A stretch of DNA of 39,948 nt from a virus. Location: positions 1 through 39,948 of the IMG/VR virus record IMGVR_UViG_3300046542_000628; one strand, 5' to 3'. Below the pieces are notes generated by a model. The model ran no database searches. It was not told the origin of the DNA and saw only the letters and a list, made by a program, of their open reading frames with translations. Of the stretch, positions 24,174 through 30,484 are shown one piece after another. The position numbers and the translations under genes were made by a program. Every line of letters begins with the position of its first letter. The stretch's first letter is position 1.

Positions 24174-25036
24174 CACAGGTTCACTCCCTCGAAGATGGCA
24201 GCATGGGCGCCGGCATGCTTGTTCTGGCCGCCCTGCTGCGCGCCGTGGTACGCGGCCCTGGGCAGGTTGGCTCGGCGAATCCAGTTCCGCCAGGTGGCTT
24301 CCCAGTCGGCCTTGCGCCCATCCTTGCCTGTTGCGGCGCGCCAGTGGTCCGCGAACATCTCGCCTTGGCGGCGCACCTCCTCTGCCGTCAACTCGGGACG
24401 GTCGGCAATGGCCCACTCGCCCCAGCGCTTCGGCAGCTTCCAGTCAACCGGCAGTCGTGAGCCCGTTGTCGAGGTTCGACCCTTTGGCTCCGGCTGGGCT
24501 GGCGGAGCCGAAGGCGCAGCAGCAGCGTGACGCGAACCAACAACTTCTAGTTCTTTAACTGTCTCTTCTTTATCTATATCTATATCTGTATCTGTATCTG
24601 TACGCGTGACATTCGTACCAGTCACGCGTGACGCATCTGTGATTGGTACGGAATCGCCCGTGACATGGTCGCCGGACGCATTCTTTTCAGCCTTCGCGCG
24701 CTCGCGCTGACGCTTCTTGCGATCAGCCGCCGTCGTGTCCACATCGCTGCGCATCTGCAGGGTTGCCCACTTCGTCGGCTGCAGCGTGTCTTGGTGGATC
24801 AGGCCCACTTCGGCAAGGCGGCGTGCCACCTCTTCAAGGCTGCGCACATCCAGGCCCAGCTTTACGGCGACCTTGCGCATCAGCATGGATGGCGCGTCGC
24901 CCTTGTCCAGCAGGCCCTCGCCCTTCAGGCACAGCAGCGCGATAAAGTGCCAGCGGTCTTCAAAGGCCAGCAGCTTGAGCTTGTCGTCGTCTACGGTGCG
25001 CGTGTACAGGCGCAGCCAGGGCAGTTGCTTGCTCAT
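24173..25036 (-). CDS. Replication initiator O-like protein
   Basis: 287 residues. The N-terminal ~95 residues (PWLRLYTRTVDDDKLKLLAFEDRWHF split here as ‘PWLRLYTRTVDDDKLKL’ and ‘EDRWHFIALLCLKGEGL’) form a winged-helix-like domain of phage replisome organisers. A low-complexity linker with TDTDTDIDID (about 145-160) follows, then a helical C-terminus around WRAATGKDGRKADWEATW. The linker DNA holds hexamer repeats and palindromes likely to be the origin, as in lambda O. ATGA overlap with the CII-like gene. Confidence 0.82.
   Translation of the reverse strand: MSKQLPWLRLYTRTVDDDKLKLLAFEDRWHFIALLCLKGEGLLDKGDAPSMLMRKVAVKLGLDVRSLEEVARRLAEVGLIHQDTLQPTKWATLQMRSDVDTTAADRKKRQRERAKAEKNASGDHVTGDSVPITDASRVTGTNVTRTDTDTDIDIDKEETVKELEVVGSRHAAAAPSAPPAQPEPKGRTSTTGSRLPVDWKLPKRWGEWAIADRPELTAEEVRRQGEMFADHWRAATGKDGRKADWEATWRNWIRRANLPRAAYHGAQQGGQNKHAGAHAAIFEGVNL
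24571..24667. promoter_or_regulatory. Candidate replication origin inside the O-like gene
   Basis: Five tandem TATCTA/TATCTG hexamers at 24571-24600 form an AT-rich stretch. Beside it are CGCGTGAC (24603), the 12-bp palindrome GTCACGCGTGAC (24621-24632), and GTACCA (24615) facing TGGTAC (24644). Repeats plus an easily melted tract within the initiator gene match the lambda ori plan. Confidence 0.55.
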
Positions 25037-25509
25037 TGCGCGCTCCTTGCGTTGTCAGCAGCGTGCTCAGCCTCAAGGGCGGCGTACACCTCTTGCATGG
25101 CCGCCAGGGTCTGCCCCATCTCGCGCAGGACGTAGGCGCGGTCGTTGTCGCTGATGTTGCCGTCCGCCTTCGATTGGGTGATGGCCACCAGCACATCGGC
25201 AACCTCATGCACTGCAGTGGCCGCGGCGCGCGTCAGGCAGAGCGGGCCAGCCCCGGCAGAAGCTGCAGGCAGCGCCAGCATTCCAGCGTGAAACGAAAAA
25301 ATGGCGCCCAGGGCGTGAGCGTCAGGGCTGCCAGCCTCGCGGCACATGGTCGCGATCTCTTCGGCGTCAGCCAGGCCCATCTTGTGGTGCACAGAGCCGC
25401 TCAGCTCCTTGCGCAGCACTTCGTCGGATTTGTTCAAGCGCACAGCCATGGCGGGACGGCCACCGGGGTAGCCAGCGACCATGCGGCGCAAAGCATCAAG
25501 GGAGTTCAT
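25033..25509 (-). CDS. CII-family regulatory protein (Phage_CP76-like)
   Basis: 158 residues, start ATG at 25509 with CAGGAG 8 nt upstream. SLDALRRMVAGYPGG, LNKSDEVLRKELSG and HHKMGLADAEEIATMC are typical of the ‘phage regulatory CII’ family, DNA-binding proteins with an N-terminal helix-turn-helix and a C-terminal helical bundle. First clearly placed gene after Cro in the minus early operon, as cII in lambda. Likely promotes lysogeny, targets unknown. Overlaps the O-like gene by ATGA. Confidence 0.82.
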   Translation of the reverse strand: MNSLDALRRMVAGYPGGRPAMAVRLNKSDEVLRKELSGSVHHKMGLADAEEIATMCREAGSPDAHALGAIFSFHAGMLALPAASAGAGPLCLTRAAATAVHEVADVLVAITQSKADGNISDNDRAYVLREMGQTLAAMQEVYAALEAEHAADNARSAQ

Positions 25510-25606
25510 GTCCGGTCTCCTGAGAAAAGGACGTTGCGGGCAACGCCGCGGAAAACGAAACTCGCTGCATGAAAACCAAAACAACGAGAGGAAAAGGTGC
25601 CCGCCG

Positions 25607-25623
25607 CACCCTGGGCTATGCTG
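25607..25623 (+). promoter_or_regulatory. 17-bp promoter-like repeat, copy 1
   Basis: CACCCTGGGCTATGCTG, identical to 26288-26304. It lies 59 nt before the start of the small gene at 25666, with TATGCT placed like a -10 element. Two identical copies before two unrelated small plus-strand genes suggest a shared promoter or regulator site. Confidence 0.5.
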
Positions 25624-25665
25624 GGAGTTGCAACACATCCATCAACAGCCAGAAGGAGAGCGGGC

Positions 25666-25923
25666 ATGAAGGCGAAAACGCGGTTGACAGTGACGAACGA
25701 CATCGAGGAAGTTCTCAACGTTTCGTACGATCTGGATCTAAGCAATGGGGAGAGCGTCCACCTGAACTTTCATCTTCCGAAGGCTCCCGGAAATGCTTCT
25801 CATACGCTGCACGAGATGGAGCGGGCAATGATTCGGCGCATGGTGGAACTTGGGACAAAGATGCTGGAGAAATCGCACCAGCAAGGGATCGATCAAAGTC
25901 GTCCCCCAAGAATCGAAACTTAG
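25666..25923 (+). CDS. Small plus-strand protein antisense to the early operon (1)
   Basis: 85 residues, MKAKTRLTVTNDIEEVLN, then VSYDLDLSNGESVHLNFHLP and a helical C-terminus. AGAAGGAGAG lies just upstream of the ATG. No recognised family. It runs against the early minus operon between CII and Cro and overlaps the 3-prime end of the minus frame 26248-25715. The shared 17-bp upstream element and strong ribosome site support it being real, perhaps expressed in lysogens. Confidence 0.6.
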   Translation: MKAKTRLTVTNDIEEVLNVSYDLDLSNGESVHLNFHLPKAPGNASHTLHEMERAMIRRMVELGTKMLEKSHQQGIDQSRPPRIET

Positions 25924-26248
25924 GCCCATCAGCGCCGGCCTCTGTGTTGGCAACTCCTGCAGACCCTCCGCGACCAGGACGATGCTCGAATGGCGCAAGC
26001 GCAGCGCGACACCAATCCGCTTCAGTCTTTGCTACCACCGTGATCGCGGCGGCTTTCGGTCGCACATCGATCACGGCGCCCATGCCGTCGCGGACCTGCT
26101 CCCAGTACGAGCCCGGGTTCTCCAGAAAATCCTGGCGCCGGTTCTTCTTCAGCGTGGCGAACAACTGGGATCCGCGATACGCGCGACGCGAGGCCAGTCG
26201 CTTAACCTGTTCGGGGATGGGGCCGCCAAAGCGGTATGGCTCAGACAT
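25715..26248 (-). CDS. Early-operon protein of unknown function
   Basis: 177 residues from ATG at 26248 (MSEPYRFGGPIPEQVKRLAS), then RRAYRGSQLFATLKKNRRQ and WEQVRDGMGAVIDVRP. The first ~110 residues look like a genuine basic, possibly nucleic-acid-binding, protein. The last ~65 codons are antisense to the plus gene at 25666 and may be unconstrained read-through. Lies between Cro and CII, where early regulators are common. Family not recognised. Confidence 0.55.
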   Translation of the reverse strand: MSEPYRFGGPIPEQVKRLASRRAYRGSQLFATLKKNRRQDFLENPGSYWEQVRDGMGAVIDVRPKAAAITVVAKTEADWCRAALAPFEHRPGRGGSAGVANTEAGADGPKFRFLGDDFDRSLAGAISPASLSQVPPCAESLPAPSRAAYEKHFREPSEDESSGGRSPHCLDPDRTKR

Positions 26249-26287
26249 GGGTGCTTTCCCGAGTAATACGGGTGCGCGCGTGCAGGC

Positions 26288-26304
26288 CACCCTGGGCTAT
26301 GCTG
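26288..26304 (+). promoter_or_regulatory. 17-bp promoter-like repeat, copy 2
   Basis: Second copy of CACCCTGGGCTATGCTG, 53 nt before the GTG start at 26341. The following leader also resembles that of copy 1 (short C/A-rich spacer, then AAGGAG). Confidence 0.5.
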
Positions 26305-26340
26305 AAAGCTCCCACGCAACCAACGCCAAGGAGGTCAGAC

Positions 26341-26538
26341 GTGAAGGTAATGATGGAAGCCATAGGCGCAGAGCTGGCAATACGCGCAGCCCTCAACCAA
26401 GTCATCAAGCACATCGCCAGCACCGTGCTCGACGCGAACCTCAAACACCTGGAGGGCGAAGCTACCTGCATCGAGGATGCGTCCATGAGGCTGGGATACC
26501 TGCGGGCACTTGCTTCGCTCCAACGCGAACCGACATAG
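26341..26538 (+). CDS. Small plus-strand protein antisense to the early operon (2)
   Basis: 65 residues from GTG at 26341, with a perfect AAGGAGG 7 nt upstream. Sequence KVMMEAIGAELAIRAALNQ then VLDANLKHLEGEATCIED is almost all helix, with hydrophobic spacing suggesting a small dimer. It lies between the early minus frame and Cro, on the opposite strand. The upstream 17-bp element is shared with the gene at 25666, so the two are probably co-regulated. No recognised family. Confidence 0.65.
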   Translation: MKVMMEAIGAELAIRAALNQVIKHIASTVLDANLKHLEGEATCIEDASMRLGYLRALASLQREPT

Positions 26539-26574
26539 CCATACCTCCCCTTGGCTGGTCGCAAACGAATGGAC

Positions 26575-26823
26575 TCAGCCATGGGTGACCTCCTGGGGGG
26601 ATGCCAGCGCCAGCTCGGGTGCAGCCCCGGGTCGATTGACGCCCAGCATGGCGCGTCGCTCATCGGTAATCCACTGGTTGTCGCGCTCGACCGAAGCGGG
26701 GATGCCTCGCTTTTTCCAGTTCTGGACGCGCTGGACGCCTCCGCCCTTGATCGAAAACCCAAGGCGCGCAGCCAATTTCGTGGCTCCGCCAAAACGACCG
26801 ATGAGTTGTGTGTCTGGATGCAT
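26575..26823 (-). CDS. Cro-like repressor, probably leaderless
   Basis: 82 residues from ATG at 26823. QLIGRFGGATKLAARLGFS then VQRVQNWKKRGIPASVERDN is a YdaS/Cro-type helix-turn-helix. Divergent from the CI gene with shared operators between them, the classic switch. The -10 TTTAAT of its promoter ends only 6 nt before the ATG, so transcription should begin at or next to the A of ATG, which explains the missing ribosome site. Turns down CI and early transcription in the lytic cycle. Confidence 0.85.
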   Translation of the reverse strand: MHPDTQLIGRFGGATKLAARLGFSIKGGGVQRVQNWKKRGIPASVERDNQWITDERRAMLGVNRPGAAPELALASPQEVTHG

Positions 26824-26829
26824 AGCGAA

Positions 26830-26858
26830 ATTAAACACTATGTTTAAACAAAAGTCAA
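26830..26858 (-). promoter_or_regulatory. Leftward early promoter (pR analogue)
   Basis: TTGACT (26858-26853), 17 nt, TTTAAT (26835-26830) on the minus strand. Near-consensus. It drives Cro and the lytic operon. The operator at 26833-26845 covers the -10 and the one at 26857-26869 touches the -35. Confidence 0.85.
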
Positions 26859-26884
26859 ACACTGCGTTTAACAACACTTTGTTT
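26833..26884. promoter_or_regulatory. Three-part CI/Cro operator between cro and cI
   Basis: Three 13-bp sites: AAACACTATGTTT (26833-26845), AAACACTGCGTTT (26857-26869) and CAACACTTTGTTT (26872-26884), fitting AAACA-N3-TGTTT. Centre spacings are 24 and 15 bp. Two overlap the leftward promoter, and the third overlaps the region expected to control CI transcription, as with lambda OR1-OR3. Confidence 0.8.
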
Positions 26885-26905
26885 AGTGATCTGAGAATTT
26901 CGACG

Positions 26906-27598
26906 ATGCATCAATCCACCGAAAGGCTCTATCAGGCCGCAAAGCAAATCCGCGATATCACCGGCCAATCTGCCGTGGCCCGCCTGCTAAATGAGTCGCC
27001 TCAGACCGTGAAGAACTGGGAAACCCGGGGCGTGTCGAAATCTGGCGCATTGACGGCTGAGGCAGCCCTGGGAGTCCGTGCCACTTGGATTCTGGCTGGC
27101 GAGGGAGAAATGCTTACTGGGGGCACGGCTCCCGCCGTGATAGAGGCGCACGCGCCTGCCTATCCTGAAGACTCGGTGCGCATCCCCCTGCTTGCCAATG
27201 GCGGCAGCATGGGCCCCGGCAATGATGTGTTGGATGCGGACTATGTGGTTGGCGACCTGACTCTCTCATCGCACTGGATCAATCAGCAGATCAGGCCAAC
27301 CAACATCCGTGAACTACGCTTCATGCACGCCAACGGAGAGTCCATGGCGCCAACATTCAGTGATGGCGATGTACTACTGGTTGATGCGGGCGCTCGTGAC
27401 CCGTCAAGCACGGAAGGGATCTACGTGCTGGAGGTGCATAGCAAGACGTACATCAAGCGCGTACGCATGCGCATGGATGGCTCGCTAGAGGTCAGCAGCG
27501 ACAACGCAAACATAAAAACGGTGGATGTGCTCAACGGGGACCATGAAGTGCGCGTGATCGGCCGCGTGGTCTGGGCCTGGAACGGTCGAAAACTATAG
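26906..27598 (+). CDS. CI-type repressor with S24 self-cleavage domain
   Basis: 230 residues from ATG at 26906. N-terminal helix-turn-helix (about 5-60: QSAVARLLNESPQTVKNW), linker, then LexA/CI peptidase-like domain with Ser146 in HANGESMAPTF and Lys184 in TYIKRVRM. Holds the prophage silent by binding the 13-bp operators; RecA-stimulated self-cleavage would release it. The linker PLLANGGSMGPG lacks the usual Ala-Gly at the expected site. No clear ribosome site; a GAGAAT -10-like hexamer ends 7 nt before the ATG, so CI may be leaderless, as lambda CI from pRM. Confidence 0.92.
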   Translation: MHQSTERLYQAAKQIRDITGQSAVARLLNESPQTVKNWETRGVSKSGALTAEAALGVRATWILAGEGEMLTGGTAPAVIEAHAPAYPEDSVRIPLLANGGSMGPGNDVLDADYVVGDLTLSSHWINQQIRPTNIRELRFMHANGESMAPTFSDGDVLLVDAGARDPSSTEGIYVLEVHSKTYIKRVRMRMDGSLEVSSDNANIKTVDVLNGDHEVRVIGRVVWAWNGRKL

Positions 27599-27607
27599 GA
27601 GAGAGGG

Positions 27608-27859
27608 ATGAGCCAGTTTCTTTCGATTGCAGCCGCGGCGGGGCTGATGTGCATGAGTTTCGCATCGTCCGCGCAGAGTTCAGAACTGAAAGAACAGATG
27701 GCAACCGTCATCAACCTAAATGGGCAGCTATGCGCGAAAGTTGTGTCGATCACGAGGGCCGAAGGCAAAAACATGTACAACGTCGAGTGCATCCGCTACC
27801 GCGACGGAACCGGGAAAGCGACATATCTTGTGGACGCACTATCAGGCAAGGTGAAATAG
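27608..27859 (+). CDS. Small exported protein in rex position (1)
   Basis: 83 residues. Signal peptide MSQFLSIAAAAGLMCMSFASSAQS, cut probably after SSA. The mature ~60 residues carry two cysteines (GQLCAKV and NVECIRY) likely to form a disulphide in the periplasm. Starts 9 nt after the CI stop with GGAGAGAGGG, so it should be co-transcribed with the repressor and made in the lysogen. No recognised family; a lysogenic-conversion or superinfection-exclusion role is inferred from position. Confidence 0.8.
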   Translation: MSQFLSIAAAAGLMCMSFASSAQSSELKEQMATVINLNGQLCAKVVSITRAEGKNMYNVECIRYRDGTGKATYLVDALSGKVK

Positions 27860-28016
27860 ATCGAGCAGCAGGAGTAAGGGTGAATTCCTCGTGTACTGCG
27901 CTCTGAATGGGAAGAGCTGGACGGCCTGCCTTGTTTGGGGACCCATGGACAAAGATCACGGGGCCGCACCAGACGTCAGCAGCTATTCCGCCCTGACTCA
28001 CCGAACGGCTGTCCCT

Positions 28017-28089
28017 GTGGGCGCGGATTCGATGGTGTTCTGACGCTCAAGGCGCGGGAAGAATAACTACAGAAAAGAAGGAGAGAGGG
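28017..28089 (+). repeat. Duplicated leader, copy 1
   Basis: Begins GTGGGCGCGGATTCGAT and ends GGAGAGAGGG at the start of the gene at 28090. The first ~38 bp match 28383-28420 with about three differences; the rest matches loosely. It contains the 3-prime end of a reading frame (VGADSMVF-stop) as well as the ribosome site. Confidence 0.85.
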
Positions 28090-28368
28090 ATGAGGAAGGC
28101 AATGCTTATCGCGGCAGTGTGCGCGGCGATCACAGGATGCGCCACCAGTTCCACGGGGGTGGCACCGATGGGTGATGGCTGGTACATGCTGCACGGATCT
28201 GACCTGACTGGCTGGGGCACGCCAAACGAAGTCAAGGCAGCGCTTCTGAAGGAAGCCGGGCAGTACTGCTCCAAACAAGGCAAAGAACTGACCCAGGTGC
28301 AGCACAGCGGCACCGAGGCAGGATGGATCAGCTCAGCCACAGCTGACGTTCGCTTTCGCTGCAAGTAG
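28090..28368 (+). CDS. Small lipoprotein in rex position (2)
   Basis: 92 residues. MRKAMLIAAVCAAITGC is a short signal peptide ending in a lipobox (AITGC), so it should be lipidated at Cys17. The mature part is short with GDGWYMLHGSDLTGWGT and two cysteines (AGQYCSKQ and RFRCK). A strong AAGGAGAGAGGG precedes the ATG. Flanked by direct repeats at 28017 and 28383, making it a discrete cassette. No specific function recognised. Confidence 0.82.
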   Translation: MRKAMLIAAVCAAITGCATSSTGVAPMGDGWYMLHGSDLTGWGTPNEVKAALLKEAGQYCSKQGKELTQVQHSGTEAGWISSATADVRFRCK

Positions 28369-28382
28369 CGGTAGGCGGCTCA

Positions 28383-28454
28383 GTGGGCGCGGATTCGATT
28401 GTGTTTTGAGCGCTCAAGGCATCAGAAATAATGACAAGACAAGAGGAGCGAGGG
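28383..28454 (+). repeat. Duplicated leader, copy 2
   Basis: Second copy of the GTGGGCGCGGATTCGAT leader, ending GGAGCGAGGG before the gene at 28455. Together with copy 1 it brackets the 28090 gene in a 366-bp unit. Confidence 0.85.
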
Positions 28455-29258
28455 ATGAAAAAGGTAATTTTCCTGTCAGTACTTGCACTAAGCGCCATTT
28501 GCGCCCAGGCGCAAACCGGAAAGGCGACAAAGGCGGCATTCGACTCAAAGGCTTTTGATGCCTCGCTGGATACCCTCCCGGTGGGCTACCGAGGTCACGA
28601 CTGCTCTGCCATAGCGGCAGTCCTAAAGAAGCAGAAAACAGTCAAGGACGAGATGGAGACGACTGACGAGTACAAGGCTCGCATGGAAAGCATGTCTTCC
28701 ATCAAGATTGGCCCGAGCCTCACCCTCGGAGACACCGTAGCGCTACGGGTAGAAATTCATCCCGACATAGGTGTGAAATACATGGCCGATGCACGCATGC
28801 TTTACATCATGTCTCAGCCCCAACTATCACTGATGTATGTGACCGAAAAAGGGCCAGGGTCTAACTGGGTGTCTCTGGTGCGCCTTGATGAGCGACAAAG
28901 GCAATATCAGGGCTCAAATGCATACGGCGCCACCGTCACTGTCACGAGCAGAAATTACAAGACTTGCGCCGTTGCTTTCACAAACCTGGGGCAAAACCCC
29001 TACGAAACTATTGATGTCACTCTCACCGACGCTGGCCCTGACATTGCTCGCAGGGCGAAGGCTGGCGTGAACTTCTTCTATGTTGGGAAGCTTCAGCGCC
29101 CCTTTATTAGTAAAGTGTTCAAAGTCTCGGGCGCCACCATCAGCTTCCCATACGCATCCATGTGGACCGGCGATGCTCTTGTACTGAAGCTGGAGCAGGC
29201 GTGGGCAGTTGAAGCAAAAACAGGCGAAGTCTTGGGCAAGCGGGATTTTCCCCTCTGA
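28455..29258 (+). CDS. Exported protein in rex position (3)
   Basis: 267 residues from ATG at 28455 (GAGGAGCGAGGG upstream); an earlier ATG at 28431 lies before the ribosome site. Signal peptide MKKVIFLSVLALSAICAQAQ, cut after AQA. The mature protein has two cysteines (HDCSAIAAV and YKTCAVAF) and beta-rich blocks such as VALRVEIHPDIGVKY. Not a recognised family. Third in a run of exported proteins following CI, ending in a terminator at 29309. Likely secreted to the periplasm of the lysogen. Confidence 0.82.
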   Translation: MKKVIFLSVLALSAICAQAQTGKATKAAFDSKAFDASLDTLPVGYRGHDCSAIAAVLKKQKTVKDEMETTDEYKARMESMSSIKIGPSLTLGDTVALRVEIHPDIGVKYMADARMLYIMSQPQLSLMYVTEKGPGSNWVSLVRLDERQRQYQGSNAYGATVTVTSRNYKTCAVAFTNLGQNPYETIDVTLTDAGPDIARRAKAGVNFFYVGKLQRPFISKVFKVSGATISFPYASMWTGDALVLKLEQAWAVEAKTGEVLGKRDFPL

Positions 29259-29308
29259 AACCGCTACCGGCAGCGGGCAAATTAGCGTCGCCAACTGCAC
29301 ACCCATCG

Positions 29309-29335
29309 AGCTACCTTCGGGTGGCTTTCGCTTTT
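29309..29335 (+). terminator. Intrinsic terminator after the exported-protein genes
   Basis: AGCTACC-TTCG-GGTGGCT followed by TTCGCTTTT. Ends the CI and exported-protein transcript. Confidence 0.75.
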
Positions 29336-29351
29336 GTGCCGCCATATAGCC

Positions 29352-29678
29352 ATGACCTCTGCCTTCCCCCTGCAGCTCGCCCGCGTTGTGGACGGCAAGA
29401 CGCTCATCGGCCTGAAGCACACAGCCAAGGACGGGGAGGCGGCGCGCGTCTCAAACGACTTGGTCGAGATGCCGCCTGAGAATGTGAAGCGCCTGATCAA
29501 GACGCCTCAGGACACGCCGGCCGAGCTGGCGTCCAAGTATGCCGCGCCGCTAAAGCGGCTCAAGATAGACTCTGCGCCCTCTCAGTGTCATTGCGGCGTA
29601 ACCACCCATGCAGAGCCTGCGCCAAACGCCGCTTTGCAGTATTTGCAGCTTTCGCTGTGCAGCGGGATCACCTTTTGA
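29352..29678 (+). CDS. Hypothetical protein with C-terminus antisense to the next gene
   Basis: 108 residues from ATG at 29352. The first ~75 residues (LQLARVVDGKTLIGLKH, then NDLVEMPPENVKRLIKTP) look like a genuine protein. The last ~30 residues are antisense to the minus gene ending at 29588 and may be a new tail created when that gene arrived. Placed 17 nt after a hairpin with T-run, as other plus-strand genes here. Weak ribosome site. No family recognised. Confidence 0.45.
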   Translation: MTSAFPLQLARVVDGKTLIGLKHTAKDGEAARVSNDLVEMPPENVKRLIKTPQDTPAELASKYAAPLKRLKIDSAPSQCHCGVTTHAEPAPNAALQYLQLSLCSGITF

Positions 29679-30304
29679 CAATTCGGACAAATGCCCCGGG
29701 GACCGTTTTCCACCGCGGCTTTAGCGCGCGCGTCGTCGATCGCGCGCTGTGCAACAAGATCCGGCCACTCCGGCGGTGTCGAAAGGCGCTCCAGCAGCAA
29801 GTCGGACTCCTGTGCGGAAATAGCCCCTGCAACGAGCTGTCCTTCGATAATCTTTTTTCTGGCGCTCAGCCAGTCTGGATTCATTTGCCTGAGCTTCACG
29901 AACACGCTTGCGAGAGCCACCCGTAATGCACTCGGCTCCATGTCTCCATAGTGAAGATGGATCTCACCAAAGTTCGCCACCATCGTAATGAATGTGTGAA
30001 TCTTGGTTTTAGTCGACACCGCATTCAGCACGGTGGCGATGGCCATCCCCTCCAGCGCACCTTCAACGCCAAAGCCGCCGCCGATGAACCCTCCGCCAGA
30101 TGTCACCGAGCCTGGGCCCGTGATCGAAAGCTCCGCAAGCTCCGCATACGAAAAGCTTGCAGCCCGCTGAGAACTGCGGAGGCTCACCTCATTGGCATCA
30201 AACGTCACAGAGACATGATCTGCTGGCGAGAACGGATAACCGCTGCACCCAAGAACAATGCACCCCCTCAGGATTGGCGTGCCGGAATTTGCAAGACTCG
30301 TCAT
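29588..30304 (-). CDS. Protein with glycine-rich helix, SHOCT-like segment and zinc ribbon
   Basis: 238 residues from ATG at 30304 with GGAGGAG 8 nt upstream. N-terminal beta domain (DHVSVTFDANEVSL), a Gly-rich hydrophobic hairpin (GGGFIGGGFGVEGALEGMA, about 88-106), a SHOCT-like LVAGAISAQESDLLLERL, and a C-terminal zinc ribbon CPNCQKVIPLHSESCKYC. Combination suggests a membrane-associated stress or defence protein. Divergent from the pL-like promoter, whose operators also overlap a minus promoter for this gene. Inside the immunity region, so a good candidate for a lysogen-expressed cargo. Confidence 0.78.
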   Translation of the reverse strand: MTSLANSGTPILRGCIVLGCSGYPFSPADHVSVTFDANEVSLRSSQRAASFSYAELAELSITGPGSVTSGGGFIGGGFGVEGALEGMAIATVLNAVSTKTKIHTFITMVANFGEIHLHYGDMEPSALRVALASVFVKLRQMNPDWLSARKKIIEGQLVAGAISAQESDLLLERLSTPPEWPDLVAQRAIDDARAKAAVENGPRGICPNCQKVIPLHSESCKYCKAAFGAGSAWVVTPQ

Positions 30305-30408
30305 TCTTTGATCTCCTCCTGCGGCAATTATCCCCGCACAAGACAGCAGCCACCCCATCGGAACTCGCCCTAACGGCGTCCGGCACTGCGCCAGTCCGGC
30401 TCGCCTCC

Positions 30409-30432
30409 AAGCCACCTTCGGGTGGTTTTTTT
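30409..30432 (+). terminator. Plus-strand terminator in the leader of the minus gene
   Basis: CCACC-TTCG-GGTGG followed by seven T. No plus-strand gene now ends here. It may be the remnant end of a gene disrupted by the minus gene at 29588-30304, or a block against transcription into the pL region. Confidence 0.85.
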
Positions 30433-30484
30433 CGTCCACCCACAGGCCCGCTCCCGCGCCGTTCGAGCAGCTACACACATCGAT

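Noticed and set aside
27891-28043. 50-codon plus frame from GTG, ending in VGADSMVF
   Set aside because: Poor spacing of the ribosome site. Its end is part of the duplicated leader, so it is more likely a gene remnant; noted under that finding.
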